This document shows, piece after piece, positions 1-8,243 of a DNA stretch of 64,000 bases; the first letter of the stretch is position 1; every line of letters begins with the position of its first letter. The stretch comes from Comamonas suwonensis (GTDB lineage: Bacteria; Pseudomonadota; Gammaproteobacteria; Burkholderiales; Burkholderiaceae_C): positions 186,001-250,000 of the forward strand of contig NZ_JABBCQ020000004.1 in assembly GCF_012844455.2 (NCBI RefSeq). The letters are read 5' to 3'. The notes under the pieces were generated by a model, which was given only the letters and a program-made list of their open reading frames with translations, was not told the DNA's origin and ran no database searches. Both the position numbers and the translations under genes were made by a program.

Positions 1-1103
1 CCGGCGTAATAAAACATGCTCAAGCGCTTGAGCAGGCTGCGACGCAGCACGGCATCGTCCTCCATCGCACCGGCAATGTATTCAAAACCGGTGGGCACAT
101 TGAAGTAAGCCGTGGGCGATATCTCGCGCAGATTGCGCAGCGTCTCACCAATGCCTGCCGCCGTGGGCTTGCCTTCGTCGATATAGAGCGTGCCGCCGTG
201 GTAGAGCGTCATGCCCATGTTTTTGTTGCCGCCAAACGTGTGATTCCACGGCAACCAGTCCACCAGCACGGGAGGACCCTTGACCATATCGGGCATGGTC
301 TGGGCAATTTGCTGCTGGTTGGCGCACCACATGCCGTGGGTATTGATGACCGCCTTGGGCAGCTTGGTCGAGCCCGAGGTGAACAGGAATTTGGTGATCG
401 TTTCTGGCCCTGTTGCCTGCATGGCAGCTTCAACAGCAGGGGTTGCCTGCGTCGCCACCAGCTCGGCAAACAAGGTGTGCGGCTGGGCATCCACAGCAGG
501 CTTGCCATAGACCACTTCACAGCCCTCGGGCAGCACAGCCTTCACGGCCTTGTCATAACGCAGGGCATCACTGGCAAAGATCAGGCCAGGGGTGAGCGTG
601 TTCACCACATGGCGGAGCTTGGCGTAATCGGTGCTGACCAGCGAGTACGCGGTGGAAGCCGAGCAGTACGGCACGCCCGCATACAAGCAGCCCATGGCCA
701 GCATGGCATGGTCCAGATCGTTTTCGCTGAGGATGATGACCGGGCGTTCTGCCGACAGCTTTCGATCCATCAGCGCCTGCGCAATGCTGCGCGCAGCGGC
801 CAGCGTCTGCGCATAGCTAATGTGTTTCCAGTCACCCGTACCGCCATCGGCCAGGCGCTCACGCTGGGCGATAAAAGTGTGATCGGGGGTGGCCTGTGCC
901 CAGTGCACCAACCGGTCCGTCATGCGTTTGGCATACGGGGCCAGTTCCTGATCGGCCCGGGCATAGCTCGTGCCGTCACTTCTCTCATCGACTTTGAGGC
1001 TGCACACGCCAAACTCCAGCGCACGGTACTTGGGGCTTTGACCCTCTTTCTGCACCTCTTGTCTGCGGCTGTTGGCCTGCATGGCTGTACTTGTCTCTTG
1101 CAT
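1..1103 (-). CDS. fcs: Feruloyl-CoA synthase (AMP-forming acyl-CoA synthetase), 3' part outside window
   Basis: This is the N-terminal ~367 residues of an ANL-superfamily adenylating enzyme; the frame stays open to the left edge. It begins MQETSTAMQA at an ATG with GGAG about ten bases upstream, and the SPKYRALEFG segment is typical of the feruloyl-CoA synthase family. The adenylation P-loop reads TSGSTKLPKAV (Lys at about residue 247), followed by INTHGMWCANQQ, and DWLPWNHTFGG matches the next core motif. The family (usually ~620 aa) activates ferulate, coumarate or caffeate with ATP and CoA in the cytoplasm. It lies 40 bases downstream of a crotonase-family gene on the same strand, consistent with an operon for side-chain shortening of hydroxycinnamates. 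Substrate is inferred from family resemblance only. The Lys in the P-loop position usually held by Gly is odd. Confidence 0.85.
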   Translation of the reverse strand, partial: MQETSTAMQANSRRQEVQKEGQSPKYRALEFGVCSLKVDERSDGTSYARADQELAPYAKRMTDRLVHWAQATPDHTFIAQRERLADGGTGDWKHISYAQTLAAARSIAQALMDRKLSAERPVIILSENDLDHAMLAMGCLYAGVPYCSASTAYSLVSTDYAKLRHVVNTLTPGLIFASDALRYDKAVKAVLPEGCEVVYGKPAVDAQPHTLFAELVATQATPAVEAAMQATGPETITKFLFTSGSTKLPKAVINTHGMWCANQQQIAQTMPDMVKGPPVLVDWLPWNHTFGGNKNMGMTLYHGGTLYIDEGKPTAAGIGETLRNLREISPTAYFNVPTGFEYIAGAMEDDAVLRRSLLKRLSMFYYA

Positions 1104-1143
1104 GGTTTTTGTCTCCACCATTTGATTGTGATGCGCCAGGTTT

Positions 1144-1926
1144 TCAGTCTGTGCTGACCTTGGCGGCTCGCCCGGACAGGAATTCCTGCAAGCGGAATTT
1201 GGCTTCAGGTGCGCTTTGTGCCACGGCGGCCATCAGCGCTTCGGTCATCAGGCCTTGGTCTGACGGCTGCTCGGCAATGCGGGGCAGCGCATGCACCAGC
1301 GCGTAATTGGTCATGGGGGCGTTTTCGGCAATGCGCAACGCCAGCTCCACCGCCTTATCCAGCGCCTGACCTTCAGGCACCAGGTATTGCGACAGGCCAA
1401 TGCGCTCGCCCTCCTCAGCCTTGTAAACGCGGCCGGTAAACATCATGTCTGCCATACGCGCCGCGCCAATCAGCCGCGGAATGCGCACCGAGCCGCCACC
1501 GCCGACAAAGATGCCGCGCGAGCCCTCAGGCAATGCATAAAACGTGCTGCTGTCTGCCACGCGAATATGGCAGGCACTGGCCAGCTCCAGCCCTCCGCCC
1601 ACCACCGCACCATGCAAGGCCGCCACAACGGGCACGGCGCCAAACTGCACCTGGCGCAGGGCTTCATGCCACATACGCGAATGCAGAACGCCCTGCGAGG
1701 CATCACGCTCGCCCAGCTCGCTCAGGTCCAGCCCCGCGCAAAAGTGCGGGCCGTCACCATCCACCACCGCTGCGCGTACGCTGGCGGGCAGGTTCATGAA
1801 GATATCGCGCAACCCCAGCACCAGCCCATCCGACAAAGCATTGCGCTTGGCGGAGCGCATCAGGCGAATGACCGCCACCTGCTGCGCTTCACCCCGAAAT
1901 TCCACTGCAATTTCTTTATGAGTCAT
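1144..1926 (-). CDS. Crotonase-family enoyl-CoA hydratase/isomerase
   Basis: A 260-residue crotonase-fold protein, the usual length. Visible are the oxyanion-hole segments HFCAGLDLSEL (about 64-74) and HGAVVGGGLELASACH (about 104-119), and a family-typical EGSRGIFVGGGGS stretch. The start chosen is the ATG at 1926 (MTHKEI) because AAAGGA lies six bases upstream; the in-frame ATG at 1932 would touch that ribosome-binding site. It is the first gene of a pair with feruloyl-CoA synthase, so a role in hydrating an aryl-enoyl-CoA is plausible. It does not resemble the classic feruloyl-CoA hydratase/lyase N-terminus, so the exact reaction is open. The ~159-base gap to the divergent Nudix gene must carry its promoter; no clear site is claimed. 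Confidence 0.85.
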   Translation of the reverse strand: MTHKEIAVEFRGEAQQVAVIRLMRSAKRNALSDGLVLGLRDIFMNLPASVRAAVVDGDGPHFCAGLDLSELGERDASQGVLHSRMWHEALRQVQFGAVPVVAALHGAVVGGGLELASACHIRVADSSTFYALPEGSRGIFVGGGGSVRIPRLIGAARMADMMFTGRVYKAEEGERIGLSQYLVPEGQALDKAVELALRIAENAPMTNYALVHALPRIAEQPSDQGLMTEALMAAVAQSAPEAKFRLQEFLSGRAAKVSTD

Positions 1927-2085
1927 AACCATTCCTTTGATTCATTATTGTTATTTACAATAATCAAATGCAAGCAACTGAACACGGTTTGCTCTCAGTG
2001 CTTTCCCCGATTTGACGCGCAGCAGCGACGCAACTAGTCCAGATATGGCATCCAATGGCACAGCGCATTTCGCATAATTCAACTC

Positions 2086-3774
2086 ATGACCCCACCCAGC
2101 CAGCCCCGCCCCAGTCAGCTTCTTCAGCCCCAGCGCGATCCGGTGCCCGCACGCGAGGCCTCTACTATCCTGCTGTTGCGTGATGGTGCCGATGGCTTTG
2201 AAGTACTGATGACAAGGCGCGCCGACCAAGGAATTTTTGCCAATGCCTATGTATTCCCCGGCGGCGGACTGGAAGATCAGGATGCCGACCCGGCCAACCA
2301 CGCGCTGGCTCGCATGCGCCCCAGCATGGTTGAGGTAGGTGGCGATGAACGCATCACGCAGGCTCTGGCCGGCATTCGCGAGACGTTTGAAGAGCTGGGC
2401 ATCTTGCTGGCCTATGACGAAACGGGCCAGCCCGTTCCCCCCGCACAGGTGCAGCAGCTGGACCGCCATGCATCGCTGTATGAGCAATGCCGCAAGCGCG
2501 GCTGGACGCTGGCCGTCGATCAGCTCTGGTACCTGGCGAACTGGACAGCGCCTTTTGACCTGCCAAAGCGCTTCAACGTCCCGTTTTTTGTAGCGCGTAT
2601 GCCTGAAGGGCAAACACCGGTGGCCGATGAAACCGAGCAGTTCGAGCCCACCTGGATTCGCCCACAAGATGCGGTGGAGCGCTTTCAAGAGAAAAAGCTG
2701 TTCATCCTCTTCCCCACCCTGCGTACGCTGGAGCGAATCTCTGTTCTGCCTGACACGCAAGCGCTCATCAACACACTGCAAGGCGAAAAACCACTGTGGC
2801 AGGCCTGCCCGCGCGGCGGCCACCTGCAGGGCAAAGATACGCGCCACGCCGAAACCGACATGGCCTATGGCGAGCTGGAAATGGTGCTGCCCGACGGCCA
2901 CGGTATTCATCACCTGGACTGGCAGAACGAAAAGGCCGTGCCGCTGCGTAAAAACCTGATGCGCCTGACGGCCCCCAACCCCGGCATGATGAGCGGCCCC
3001 GGCACCAACACCTATCTGGTGGGTGATGCCAGCAGCGGCTACATCGTCATCGACCCTGGCCCCAACGAGCCCGTGCACCTGCAACGCATTCATGTGGCCA
3101 CGGGGGGCGATATTCGCTTCATCGTCTGCACCCACTCCCACCCCGACCACTCGCCCGGTGCCGCGCCGCTGCAGGCCTTGGTAGAGCACTCAGGTCAGGG
3201 CAAGCCCCCCGTCATGGGCATGGCATCAGCCCCCACGGCGCGGGCCAATAGCCGTTTCAAACCCGATGTTTCGCTGAGTGATGGAGAGCGCATTACGCTG
3301 ACTGGACAAGGGCCAGACGGCGAAGTTACGCATACACTGCAAGCCATCTTCACGCCCGGCCATGCGGCCAACCACCTGTGTTTTTTGCTGGAAGAGGATG
3401 CGCTGCTGTTCAGCGGCGACCACATCTTGAACGGCAGCACCACCGTGATCAGTCCGCCAGACGGCAACATGATTGATTACTTGGCTTCGCTGGATAAGCT
3501 GCACGCGCTGTGCCTCGAGCGCAGCATTCGCTACATCCTGCCCGCCCACGGCTATGTGCTGGGCTTTGCGCGCCATCAAATCACCAAGCTCAAGGCCCAC
3601 CGACTGGCGCGCGAGTCCAAGGTGCACAACGCCATGCGCACCAAGCCCGACGGCAGCATTCAAGAATGGGTGGCCATTGCCTATGCCGACACGCCGCCCG
3701 CTCTGTGGCCCGTGGCTCAGCAGTCCCTGCTGGCCCATGTGGAGCGGATTCAGAAGCTCTGTCTGGGCAGATAA
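2086..3774 (+). CDS. Nudix hydrolase / metallo-beta-lactamase fold fusion protein
   Basis: A 562-residue two-domain protein. Residues ~25-220 form a Nudix-like domain with PGGGLEDQD (58-66) and RETFEELG (98-105); the spacer between the glycines and the REXXEE helix is longer than in the canonical 23-residue Nudix box. Residues ~290-560 form an MBL-fold domain with the zinc motif THSHPDH (His350, His352, Asp354, His355), then TPGHAANH and SGDHILNG, most like the LACTB2 (hydrolase/RNase-like) branch. Nudix members cleave nucleoside-diphosphate-linked substrates such as CoA; the MBL half could be a thioesterase or nuclease. The real substrate is unknown. It stands alone, 63 bases before the S4-domain gene. 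Confidence 0.85.
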   Translation: MTPPSQPRPSQLLQPQRDPVPAREASTILLLRDGADGFEVLMTRRADQGIFANAYVFPGGGLEDQDADPANHALARMRPSMVEVGGDERITQALAGIRETFEELGILLAYDETGQPVPPAQVQQLDRHASLYEQCRKRGWTLAVDQLWYLANWTAPFDLPKRFNVPFFVARMPEGQTPVADETEQFEPTWIRPQDAVERFQEKKLFILFPTLRTLERISVLPDTQALINTLQGEKPLWQACPRGGHLQGKDTRHAETDMAYGELEMVLPDGHGIHHLDWQNEKAVPLRKNLMRLTAPNPGMMSGPGTNTYLVGDASSGYIVIDPGPNEPVHLQRIHVATGGDIRFIVCTHSHPDHSPGAAPLQALVEHSGQGKPPVMGMASAPTARANSRFKPDVSLSDGERITLTGQGPDGEVTHTLQAIFTPGHAANHLCFLLEEDALLFSGDHILNGSTTVISPPDGNMIDYLASLDKLHALCLERSIRYILPAHGYVLGFARHQITKLKAHRLARESKVHNAMRTKPDGSIQEWVAIAYADTPPALWPVAQQSLLAHVERIQKLCLGR

Positions 3775-3837
3775 GCCAGCAACCGCCTCCTAGACCTGTG
3801 GACAACTAGGACATGGCCGTGGCATTAAGCTATCGCC

Positions 3838-4608
3838 ATGTCTGAATCCCTGCCTGAACAACAACAAAGCATCCGCCTCGCCAAACGCGTGGCGGAGCAA
3901 GAAAAATGCTCGCGTCGCGAGGCCGAACTGCATATCGAGGCGGGCAATGTCCAGGTCGATGGCAAAGTCGTGCAAGTGCCTGAGACACGCGTCAGCCCCG
4001 AACAGGTCGTGACCGTGCGCGCCGGCGCCAAACCCGAGGCGCTGCCCCCCGTCACCATTCTGATGAACAAGCCTTCGGGCATGACGCAAGGCAAGGCCTA
4101 TGGTCGCGTACGTAGCGCGCATTCGCTGCTGGGCGAAGCCACCAAAGCCCAGCTGGACACGCCCATGCCCCAGCTGGTGCTGGACCATCACTTCAAAAAC
4201 CTGGAGTCGTTCCTCACGATTCCTCTGCCCGCCAGCGGCCTGATTGTCTATACGCAAGACAAGCGCATCATCCGCAAGCTGGCTGAAGAAGGTCAATGGC
4301 TGGAGCAGGAAATCATCGTCGGCGTGGAAGGCCAGATCATTGAAGATGGTCTGGAAATTCTCTACGAGGGCCTGCCTATCCCCGGCGGCAACGGTCACCG
4401 CCGTATGCCCCCCTGCCATGTGAGCTGGCAGAACGAAGGCCATCTGCGCTTTGCACTCAAGGGCATTGCGCCTGAAGAGATCGAAAAGATGTGCGACGCC
4501 ATTGGCCTGAGCGTGACCAGCATGCGCCGCCTGCGCATTGGCCGCGTGTCTTTGGGCAAGGTGCCAGAAGGGCAGTGGCGCTACCTGATGCCGTGGGAAC
4601 GCTTCTAA
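3838..4608 (+). CDS. S4-domain RluF/RsuA-type pseudouridine-synthase-like protein without catalytic Asp
   Basis: A 256-residue protein. An S4 RNA-binding domain occupies about residues 12-60 (RLAKRVAEQEKCSRREAE). A pseudouridine-synthase-like domain follows (ILMNKPSGMTQGKAYGR at 74-90, and the C-terminal MRRLRIGRVSLGKVPEGQWR motif typical of RluF/RluB). In active RsuA/RluF enzymes the catalytic Asp sits in a GRLDxxTxGLLLLTND block; here the aligned segment reads FLTIPLPASGLIVYTQD (125-141), with no Asp. RNA binding is therefore probable and isomerase activity doubtful. It could act as an rRNA-binding assembly factor. Followed by a strong bidirectional terminator shared with rnpB. Confidence 0.85.
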   Translation: MSESLPEQQQSIRLAKRVAEQEKCSRREAELHIEAGNVQVDGKVVQVPETRVSPEQVVTVRAGAKPEALPPVTILMNKPSGMTQGKAYGRVRSAHSLLGEATKAQLDTPMPQLVLDHHFKNLESFLTIPLPASGLIVYTQDKRIIRKLAEEGQWLEQEIIVGVEGQIIEDGLEILYEGLPIPGGNGHRRMPPCHVSWQNEGHLRFALKGIAPEEIEKMCDAIGLSVTSMRRLRIGRVSLGKVPEGQWRYLMPWERF

Positions 4609-4624
4609 GCCAGCCCACTATCAA

Positions 4625-4676
4625 AAAAAGAGCTTCCAGCGCTTTATACGTAAGCACTGGAAGCTCTTTTTGTTGG
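4625..4676. terminator. Bidirectional rho-independent terminator between the S4 gene and rnpB
   Basis: Two perfect 15-base arms (AAAAAGAGCTTCCAG at 4625-4639 and its complement at 4657-4671) enclose a loop that itself contains the dispersed AGCGCTT/AAGC core. T runs on both strands allow termination of the gene at 3838-4608 and of rnpB from the other side. Confidence 0.85.
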
Positions 4677-4686
4677 GAATAAGTGT

Positions 4687-5043
4687 GAAGTGCGCCGATA
4701 AGCCGGATTCTGTGCACAACGGTTGCCCGCCATGTGACCGCCATTAATCTTGGCTGCCAGTCGCCTGACAGCTCGGTGCTACCTACCCGCACACTCCGGG
4801 GGCCCCGTCAACGTGTGCCTACTTGGTATTGCTGCGCGTAGAGATTGCCCGTTTCACCCCCGGTGGTCTACCTTGCGGCACGCCCCCGGGACTCGTCTCT
4901 GTTGCTCTGATCCTCACCTCACGATGGACAGCTGTTAGCTGCTACGCCGCCCTATGCAGTCCGGACGTTCCTCCAGTACGGTCTTTCGACCCAACGCAAG
5001 CGTTGGCCTTTCGGCTAGTACCAGCGGCGGTCTGGCGCACTTC
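4687..5043 (-). ncRNA. rnpB: RNase P RNA (bacterial type A)
   Basis: On the minus strand the 5' and 3' ends pair as GAAGTGCGCC/GGCGCACTTC (5034-5043 and 4687-4696), forming helix P1. Near the 5' half lies the conserved GGAGGAACGTCCGGACT core, and the 3' end carries ACAGAATCCGGCTTAT, the universal RNase P RNA signature. The length of ~357 nt fits the type A class. It forms the ribozyme subunit that matures tRNA 5' ends. Exact ends are taken from the P1 helix. Small open frames inside this interval are spurious. Confidence 0.93.
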
Positions 5044-5064
5044 ACGGGTGGCATTATCTCGCGT

Positions 5065-5877
5065 TCACAAAGAGCTTGCACTGAACTCGCGCCGAAACTG
5101 CTCGGGCGGCAGGCCTGATTCACGCTGAAACATGGCAATAAAGGCCGAAGGCGTGCTGTAACCCAGGTCGTAGGCGATGCGTTGCACGGTGTGGCCAGCC
5201 TCCAGCGCATCTATCGCGCAAAGGTAGCGCATGCGCTGGCGCCACTCACCCAAGCTCATGCCCAGCTCGCGCTGGCAGTGGCGGGCCAGCGTGCGCTCGG
5301 TCATGTGCACGGTCTCGGCCCACTCGGCCAGACTGCGGTGGTCACCCGGACCGGCCTGCATTGCGTCCAGCACCTGCACCAGCGACGGGTGCTGGGCCAT
5401 GGGCAGAAAACTCAGCTCCAGCGGCGTGGCGCATAGCTGGTCATGCACCGCCTGCGCCAGCCTGAGATCTGCTGCGGTGGTTGGCGTCTGCACACCGCGC
5501 AGGCCAAAGTCCAGCAGGATGGCTTTGACAATAGGCCCCATCCGCATGCAGCCCGCCAGCTGCGGCAAAGATTCGCACAGCTCAGGGGCCAGGTAGACGG
5601 AGCGGTACTGCACCGCATGCTGCAGATAGCAGCTGTGCACCACGCCGGGCGGAATCCACACCCCATGCTGCGGCGGACAGAGAATGCGGCCCGCAGGCAC
5701 CTCCATGCTCAGGCTGCCATGCGAGGCATAGTTCAAATGCCCCCAGCGGTGCGAATGCGGCGGTGCCTCGCTGTGCGCGCCAAACTCGTCGTAGCGAAAG
5801 TAGTAACTGCCTTGCACCTGATCCGTGTCCAGAATGGCAACGGAATGGCGCTGAGCTGCGGCTTGATTGGTCTTCAT
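5065..5877 (-). CDS. AraC-family transcriptional regulator with cupin sensor domain
   Basis: A 270-residue regulator. The N-terminal half is a cupin-like sensor (PPHSHRWGHLNYASHG around 39-54 and QHGVWIPPGVVHSC around 70-83). The C-terminal ~100 residues carry two HTH units (SLAEWAETVHMTERTLARH and VQRIAYDLGYSTPSAFIAMF), with the usual AraC ending FQRESGLPPEQFRR. It is divergent from the EamA transporter gene at 5969, with only ~90 bases between the starts, so it most likely controls that exporter; this is an inference from layout. Its 3' end lies about 20 bases from rnpB. Confidence 0.88.
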   Translation of the reverse strand: MKTNQAAAQRHSVAILDTDQVQGSYYFRYDEFGAHSEAPPHSHRWGHLNYASHGSLSMEVPAGRILCPPQHGVWIPPGVVHSCYLQHAVQYRSVYLAPELCESLPQLAGCMRMGPIVKAILLDFGLRGVQTPTTAADLRLAQAVHDQLCATPLELSFLPMAQHPSLVQVLDAMQAGPGDHRSLAEWAETVHMTERTLARHCQRELGMSLGEWRQRMRYLCAIDALEAGHTVQRIAYDLGYSTPSAFIAMFQRESGLPPEQFRREFSASSL

Positions 5878-5968
5878 CGCCTTCGTCCAGCTTGCGCTAT
5901 GGTTTGTCTGAAATCAGGAATGCACTTTAAATACGTCAGTCGCATGATAGACCCATCAAGGAGTCTTC

Positions 5969-6886
5969 ATGGGTGCATACCTATTACCGCTGGGCGCGGT
6001 GCTGATCTGGTCGGTCAACACCGTCGTCAGCAAAATGGCGGCGGGCAGCATCAGCGCGTCGGAAATTGGTTTTTTCCGCTGGCTGGTGGCCGCCCTGCTG
6101 TTCACCCCGTTTGTGCTTCCAGGCATCTGGCGCCTGCGCGCCGTCATCAAGCCGCTGCTGCCCCGCATCACGGTGCTGGGTGTGCTGGGCATGGTGATTT
6201 ACCAAAGTCTGGCGTATTACGCGGCCCACTACACCACCGCCACGCATATGGGCATCATCGGCTCGCTCACACCCATGCTGGTGCTGGCTTTGGCCGTGTT
6301 TCTGCTGGGGCAGCCGCTGACGCGCGGCGGGGTCTGGGGTTCGCTGCTGGCTATTTTGGGAGTCGCGTTGGTGGTGTCGTCAGGCAATCTTGCGCATCTG
6401 GCATCTGAAGGCCTGAACCTGGGCGACGCCATGATGCTGCTGGCCATGCTGGCCTATGCCATCTACAACATTTTGCTCAAGCGCTGGCCCATGCCTGCGC
6501 TCAAAACGGTGCAGTTGCTGTATCTGCAAATTCTGGTAGCGGTGGTGGTGCAGTTTCCGCTGTACCTGTTGTCACCCAAGACGGGGCTCAACGCCAGCAA
6601 TATGGGACTGGTCGCCTTTGCCGGCATCATGGCCTCCATCGCAGCGCCGCTGTTGTGGATGAAGGCAATCAACGCGCTGGGCCCCAGCCGCTCCAGCATG
6701 TTTTTCAACCTGATTCCGGTATTCACCGCCATCGTCGCTTTTGCCACGCTCCATGAACCACTGGCGCTGTACCACGCCGTGGGCGGTGTCATGACGGTTG
6801 CCGGACTGCTGCTGGCCGAGCTATGGAAAACACCGCTGCACGCCCGAAAATCGGCGGATCAGGCTACGTCTAGCTCAGCAACTTGA
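5969..6886 (+). CDS. EamA/DMT-superfamily membrane exporter
   Basis: A 305-residue inner-membrane protein with about ten hydrophobic helices in two EamA halves (first half starts LLPLGAVLIWSVNTVVSKMA; second half starts GDAMMLLAMLAYAIYNILLK). The start has AAGGAG five bases upstream. DMT family members export amino acids or metabolites or take up small solutes; the substrate cannot be told from sequence. Expression is probably controlled by the divergent AraC regulator. Its last 17 bases overlap, tail to tail, the small membrane-protein gene on the other strand. Confidence 0.88.
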   Translation: MGAYLLPLGAVLIWSVNTVVSKMAAGSISASEIGFFRWLVAALLFTPFVLPGIWRLRAVIKPLLPRITVLGVLGMVIYQSLAYYAAHYTTATHMGIIGSLTPMLVLALAVFLLGQPLTRGGVWGSLLAILGVALVVSSGNLAHLASEGLNLGDAMMLLAMLAYAIYNILLKRWPMPALKTVQLLYLQILVAVVVQFPLYLLSPKTGLNASNMGLVAFAGIMASIAAPLLWMKAINALGPSRSSMFFNLIPVFTAIVAFATLHEPLALYHAVGGVMTVAGLLLAELWKTPLHARKSADQATSSSAT

Positions 6887-7034
6887 CGATGGAGTAGCTC
6901 ATCAGCGAGAGCAGCGCCACCACGGCAGCCAGCATCAACCAGGGTGCCCAGCGCTGCTCACGCCATGAAAAGCCCACCAGCAACGTGGTGCAACTGGCAG
7001 CCAGCGCCATCAAGATTGCATTGAAAGAAAGCAT
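6870..7034 (-). CDS. Small two-helix membrane protein, function unknown
   Basis: A 54-residue protein starting MLSFNAILMALAASC, with two hydrophobic segments (about residues 4-22 and 31-52) separated by the charged turn SWREQRW. The start at 7034 has GGAGGG about seven bases upstream; longer versions of this frame lack such a site and have non-membrane N-termini. It overlaps the EamA gene end-to-end by 17 bases. No recognised family. The clear ribosome-binding site and membrane pattern favour a real gene. Confidence 0.55.
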   Translation of the reverse strand: MLSFNAILMALAASCTTLLVGFSWREQRWAPWLMLAAVVALLSLMSYSIVKLLS

Positions 7035-7222
7035 GAAAGCACCCTCCGAGAAACAGCTCAACCCCATTGTTGCCATGCATGCGGCAGCACGGTGATCTGT
7101 CTGGCCGGGGCTTGATCTGCGACAGGCATATTCATATTCCTGCACGGTAGAACAAGTACGCCACAATGCATGCATCGGGCCTTGCTCGCCCCTCTGCACT
7201 CTTATCCACACCCGGAGGCTTC

Positions 7223-8143
7223 ATGAAGTTCGACAACGTTCTGCAAACCATTGGCAACACGCCCGTCATTCACATCAACCGCCTGTTTGGTGACAACACC
7301 AATGTGTGGATCAAGTCCGAGCGCGGCAACCCCGGTGGCTCTATCAAGGACCGCATTGCACTGGCCATGGTGGAAGATGCGGAAAAATCCGGTGCCTTGA
7401 AGCCAGGCGGCACCATCATCGAGCCCACCAGCGGCAATACCGGCGTGGGTCTGGCTCTGGTCGCCGCCGTCAAGGGCTACAAGCTGATTCTGGTCATGCC
7501 CGAGAGCATGAGCATCGAGCGCCGCCGCCTCATGCTGGCCTACGGCGCAGCGTTTGATCTGACCCCCAAGGAAAAAGGCATGAAGGGTGCCATCGCCCGT
7601 GCGCAGGAACTGGCTGCGCAAACGCCCGGTTCCTGGATTCCCCAGCAGTTCGAGAATCCTGCCAACGTGGCCGTGCACGAAGCCACCACCGCGCAAGAAA
7701 TTCTGCGTGACTTCCCCGAAGGTCTGGATGCCGTGATTACCGGCGTGGGCACGGGCGGCCATCTGTCTGGCGTGGCCAAGGTACTCAAAGCCAAGTGGCC
7801 CAACCTCAAGGTCTATGCGGTGGAGCCTTCCGCATCCCCTGTGATCTCTGGTGGCCAACCAGCACCTCACCCCATACAGGGCATTGGCGCGGGCTTTATC
7901 CCCAAGAATCTGGATACCAACCTGCTGGACGGCGTAATCCTGGTCGAAGCAGAGCCTGCCCGTGAATACGCTCGCCGCATGGCTTCTGAAGAAGGCCTGC
8001 TGGTGGGCATTTCCTCCGGTGCCACACTGGCCGCCATTGCACAAAAGCTGCCCGAGCTGCCCGCTGGCGCCAAGGTGCTGGGCTTTGCCTATGACACGGG
8101 CGAACGTTATCTGTCGGTTGAAGGTTTCCTGCCTCAGTCCTGA
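7223..8143 (+). CDS. cysK: Cysteine synthase A (O-acetylserine sulfhydrylase)
   Basis: A 306-residue PLP enzyme that makes cysteine from O-acetylserine and sulfide in the cytoplasm. The PLP lysine is Lys42 in GGSIKDR, followed by the substrate loop TSGNTG and the phosphate-binding [21 protein letters not shown] is typical of the CysK branch. The start at 7223 is chosen over an upstream frame extension because GGAGG sits 5 bases before it and the protein then starts as the family does. A strong terminator follows. Single-gene unit. Confidence 0.93.
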   Translation: MKFDNVLQTIGNTPVIHINRLFGDNTNVWIKSERGNPGGSIKDRIALAMVEDAEKSGALKPGGTIIEPTSGNTGVGLALVAAVKGYKLILVMPESMSIERRRLMLAYGAAFDLTPKEKGMKGAIARAQELAAQTPGSWIPQQFENPANVAVHEATTAQEILRDFPEGLDAVITGVGTGGHLSGVAKVLKAKWPNLKVYAVEPSASPVISGGQPAPHPIQGIGAGFIPKNLDTNLLDGVILVEAEPAREYARRMASEEGLLVGISSGATLAAIAQKLPELPAGAKVLGFAYDTGERYLSVEGFLPQS

Positions 8144-8161
8144 TCTGCGCATCACTCCATC

Positions 8162-8190
8162 AAAAACGCCGCAAACTCTGCGGCGTTTTT
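8162..8190 (+). terminator. Rho-independent terminator of cysK
   Basis: Twelve-base arms AAAAACGCCGCA and TGCGGCGTTTTT flank a five-base loop, with a T run at the 3' end. Confidence 0.9.
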
Positions 8191-8243
8191 GATAGAAAAA
8201 TGGCTTTAACCCTAATAGATAAAAGCGCCAGCAGCTATCAATC
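8191..8243. repeat. Dispersed intergenic inverted repeat (AGCTGCTGGCGCTT class)
   Basis: Read on the minus strand this is TGATAGCTGCTGGCGCTTTT followed by an AT-rich spacer and a complementary-looking GCCATTTTTCTATC end. The same AGCTNNNNGCGCTT core appears in at least seven other gaps of the window. It sits between cysK and the M28 peptidase gene. Confidence 0.6.

Noticed and set aside
198..1157. 319-codon open frame on the plus strand
   Set aside because: Runs antisense to the well-supported feruloyl-CoA synthase frame; composition (His/Arg/Gln-rich) is that of a reverse-strand shadow.
1951..3189. 412-codon open frame on the minus strand
   Set aside because: Antisense to the Nudix/MBL fusion, which has clear motifs; no recognisable domain in the antisense product.
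4935..5210. Open frames inside and around the RNase P RNA
   Set aside because: The interval is explained by the structural RNA; no ribosome-binding site or domain.
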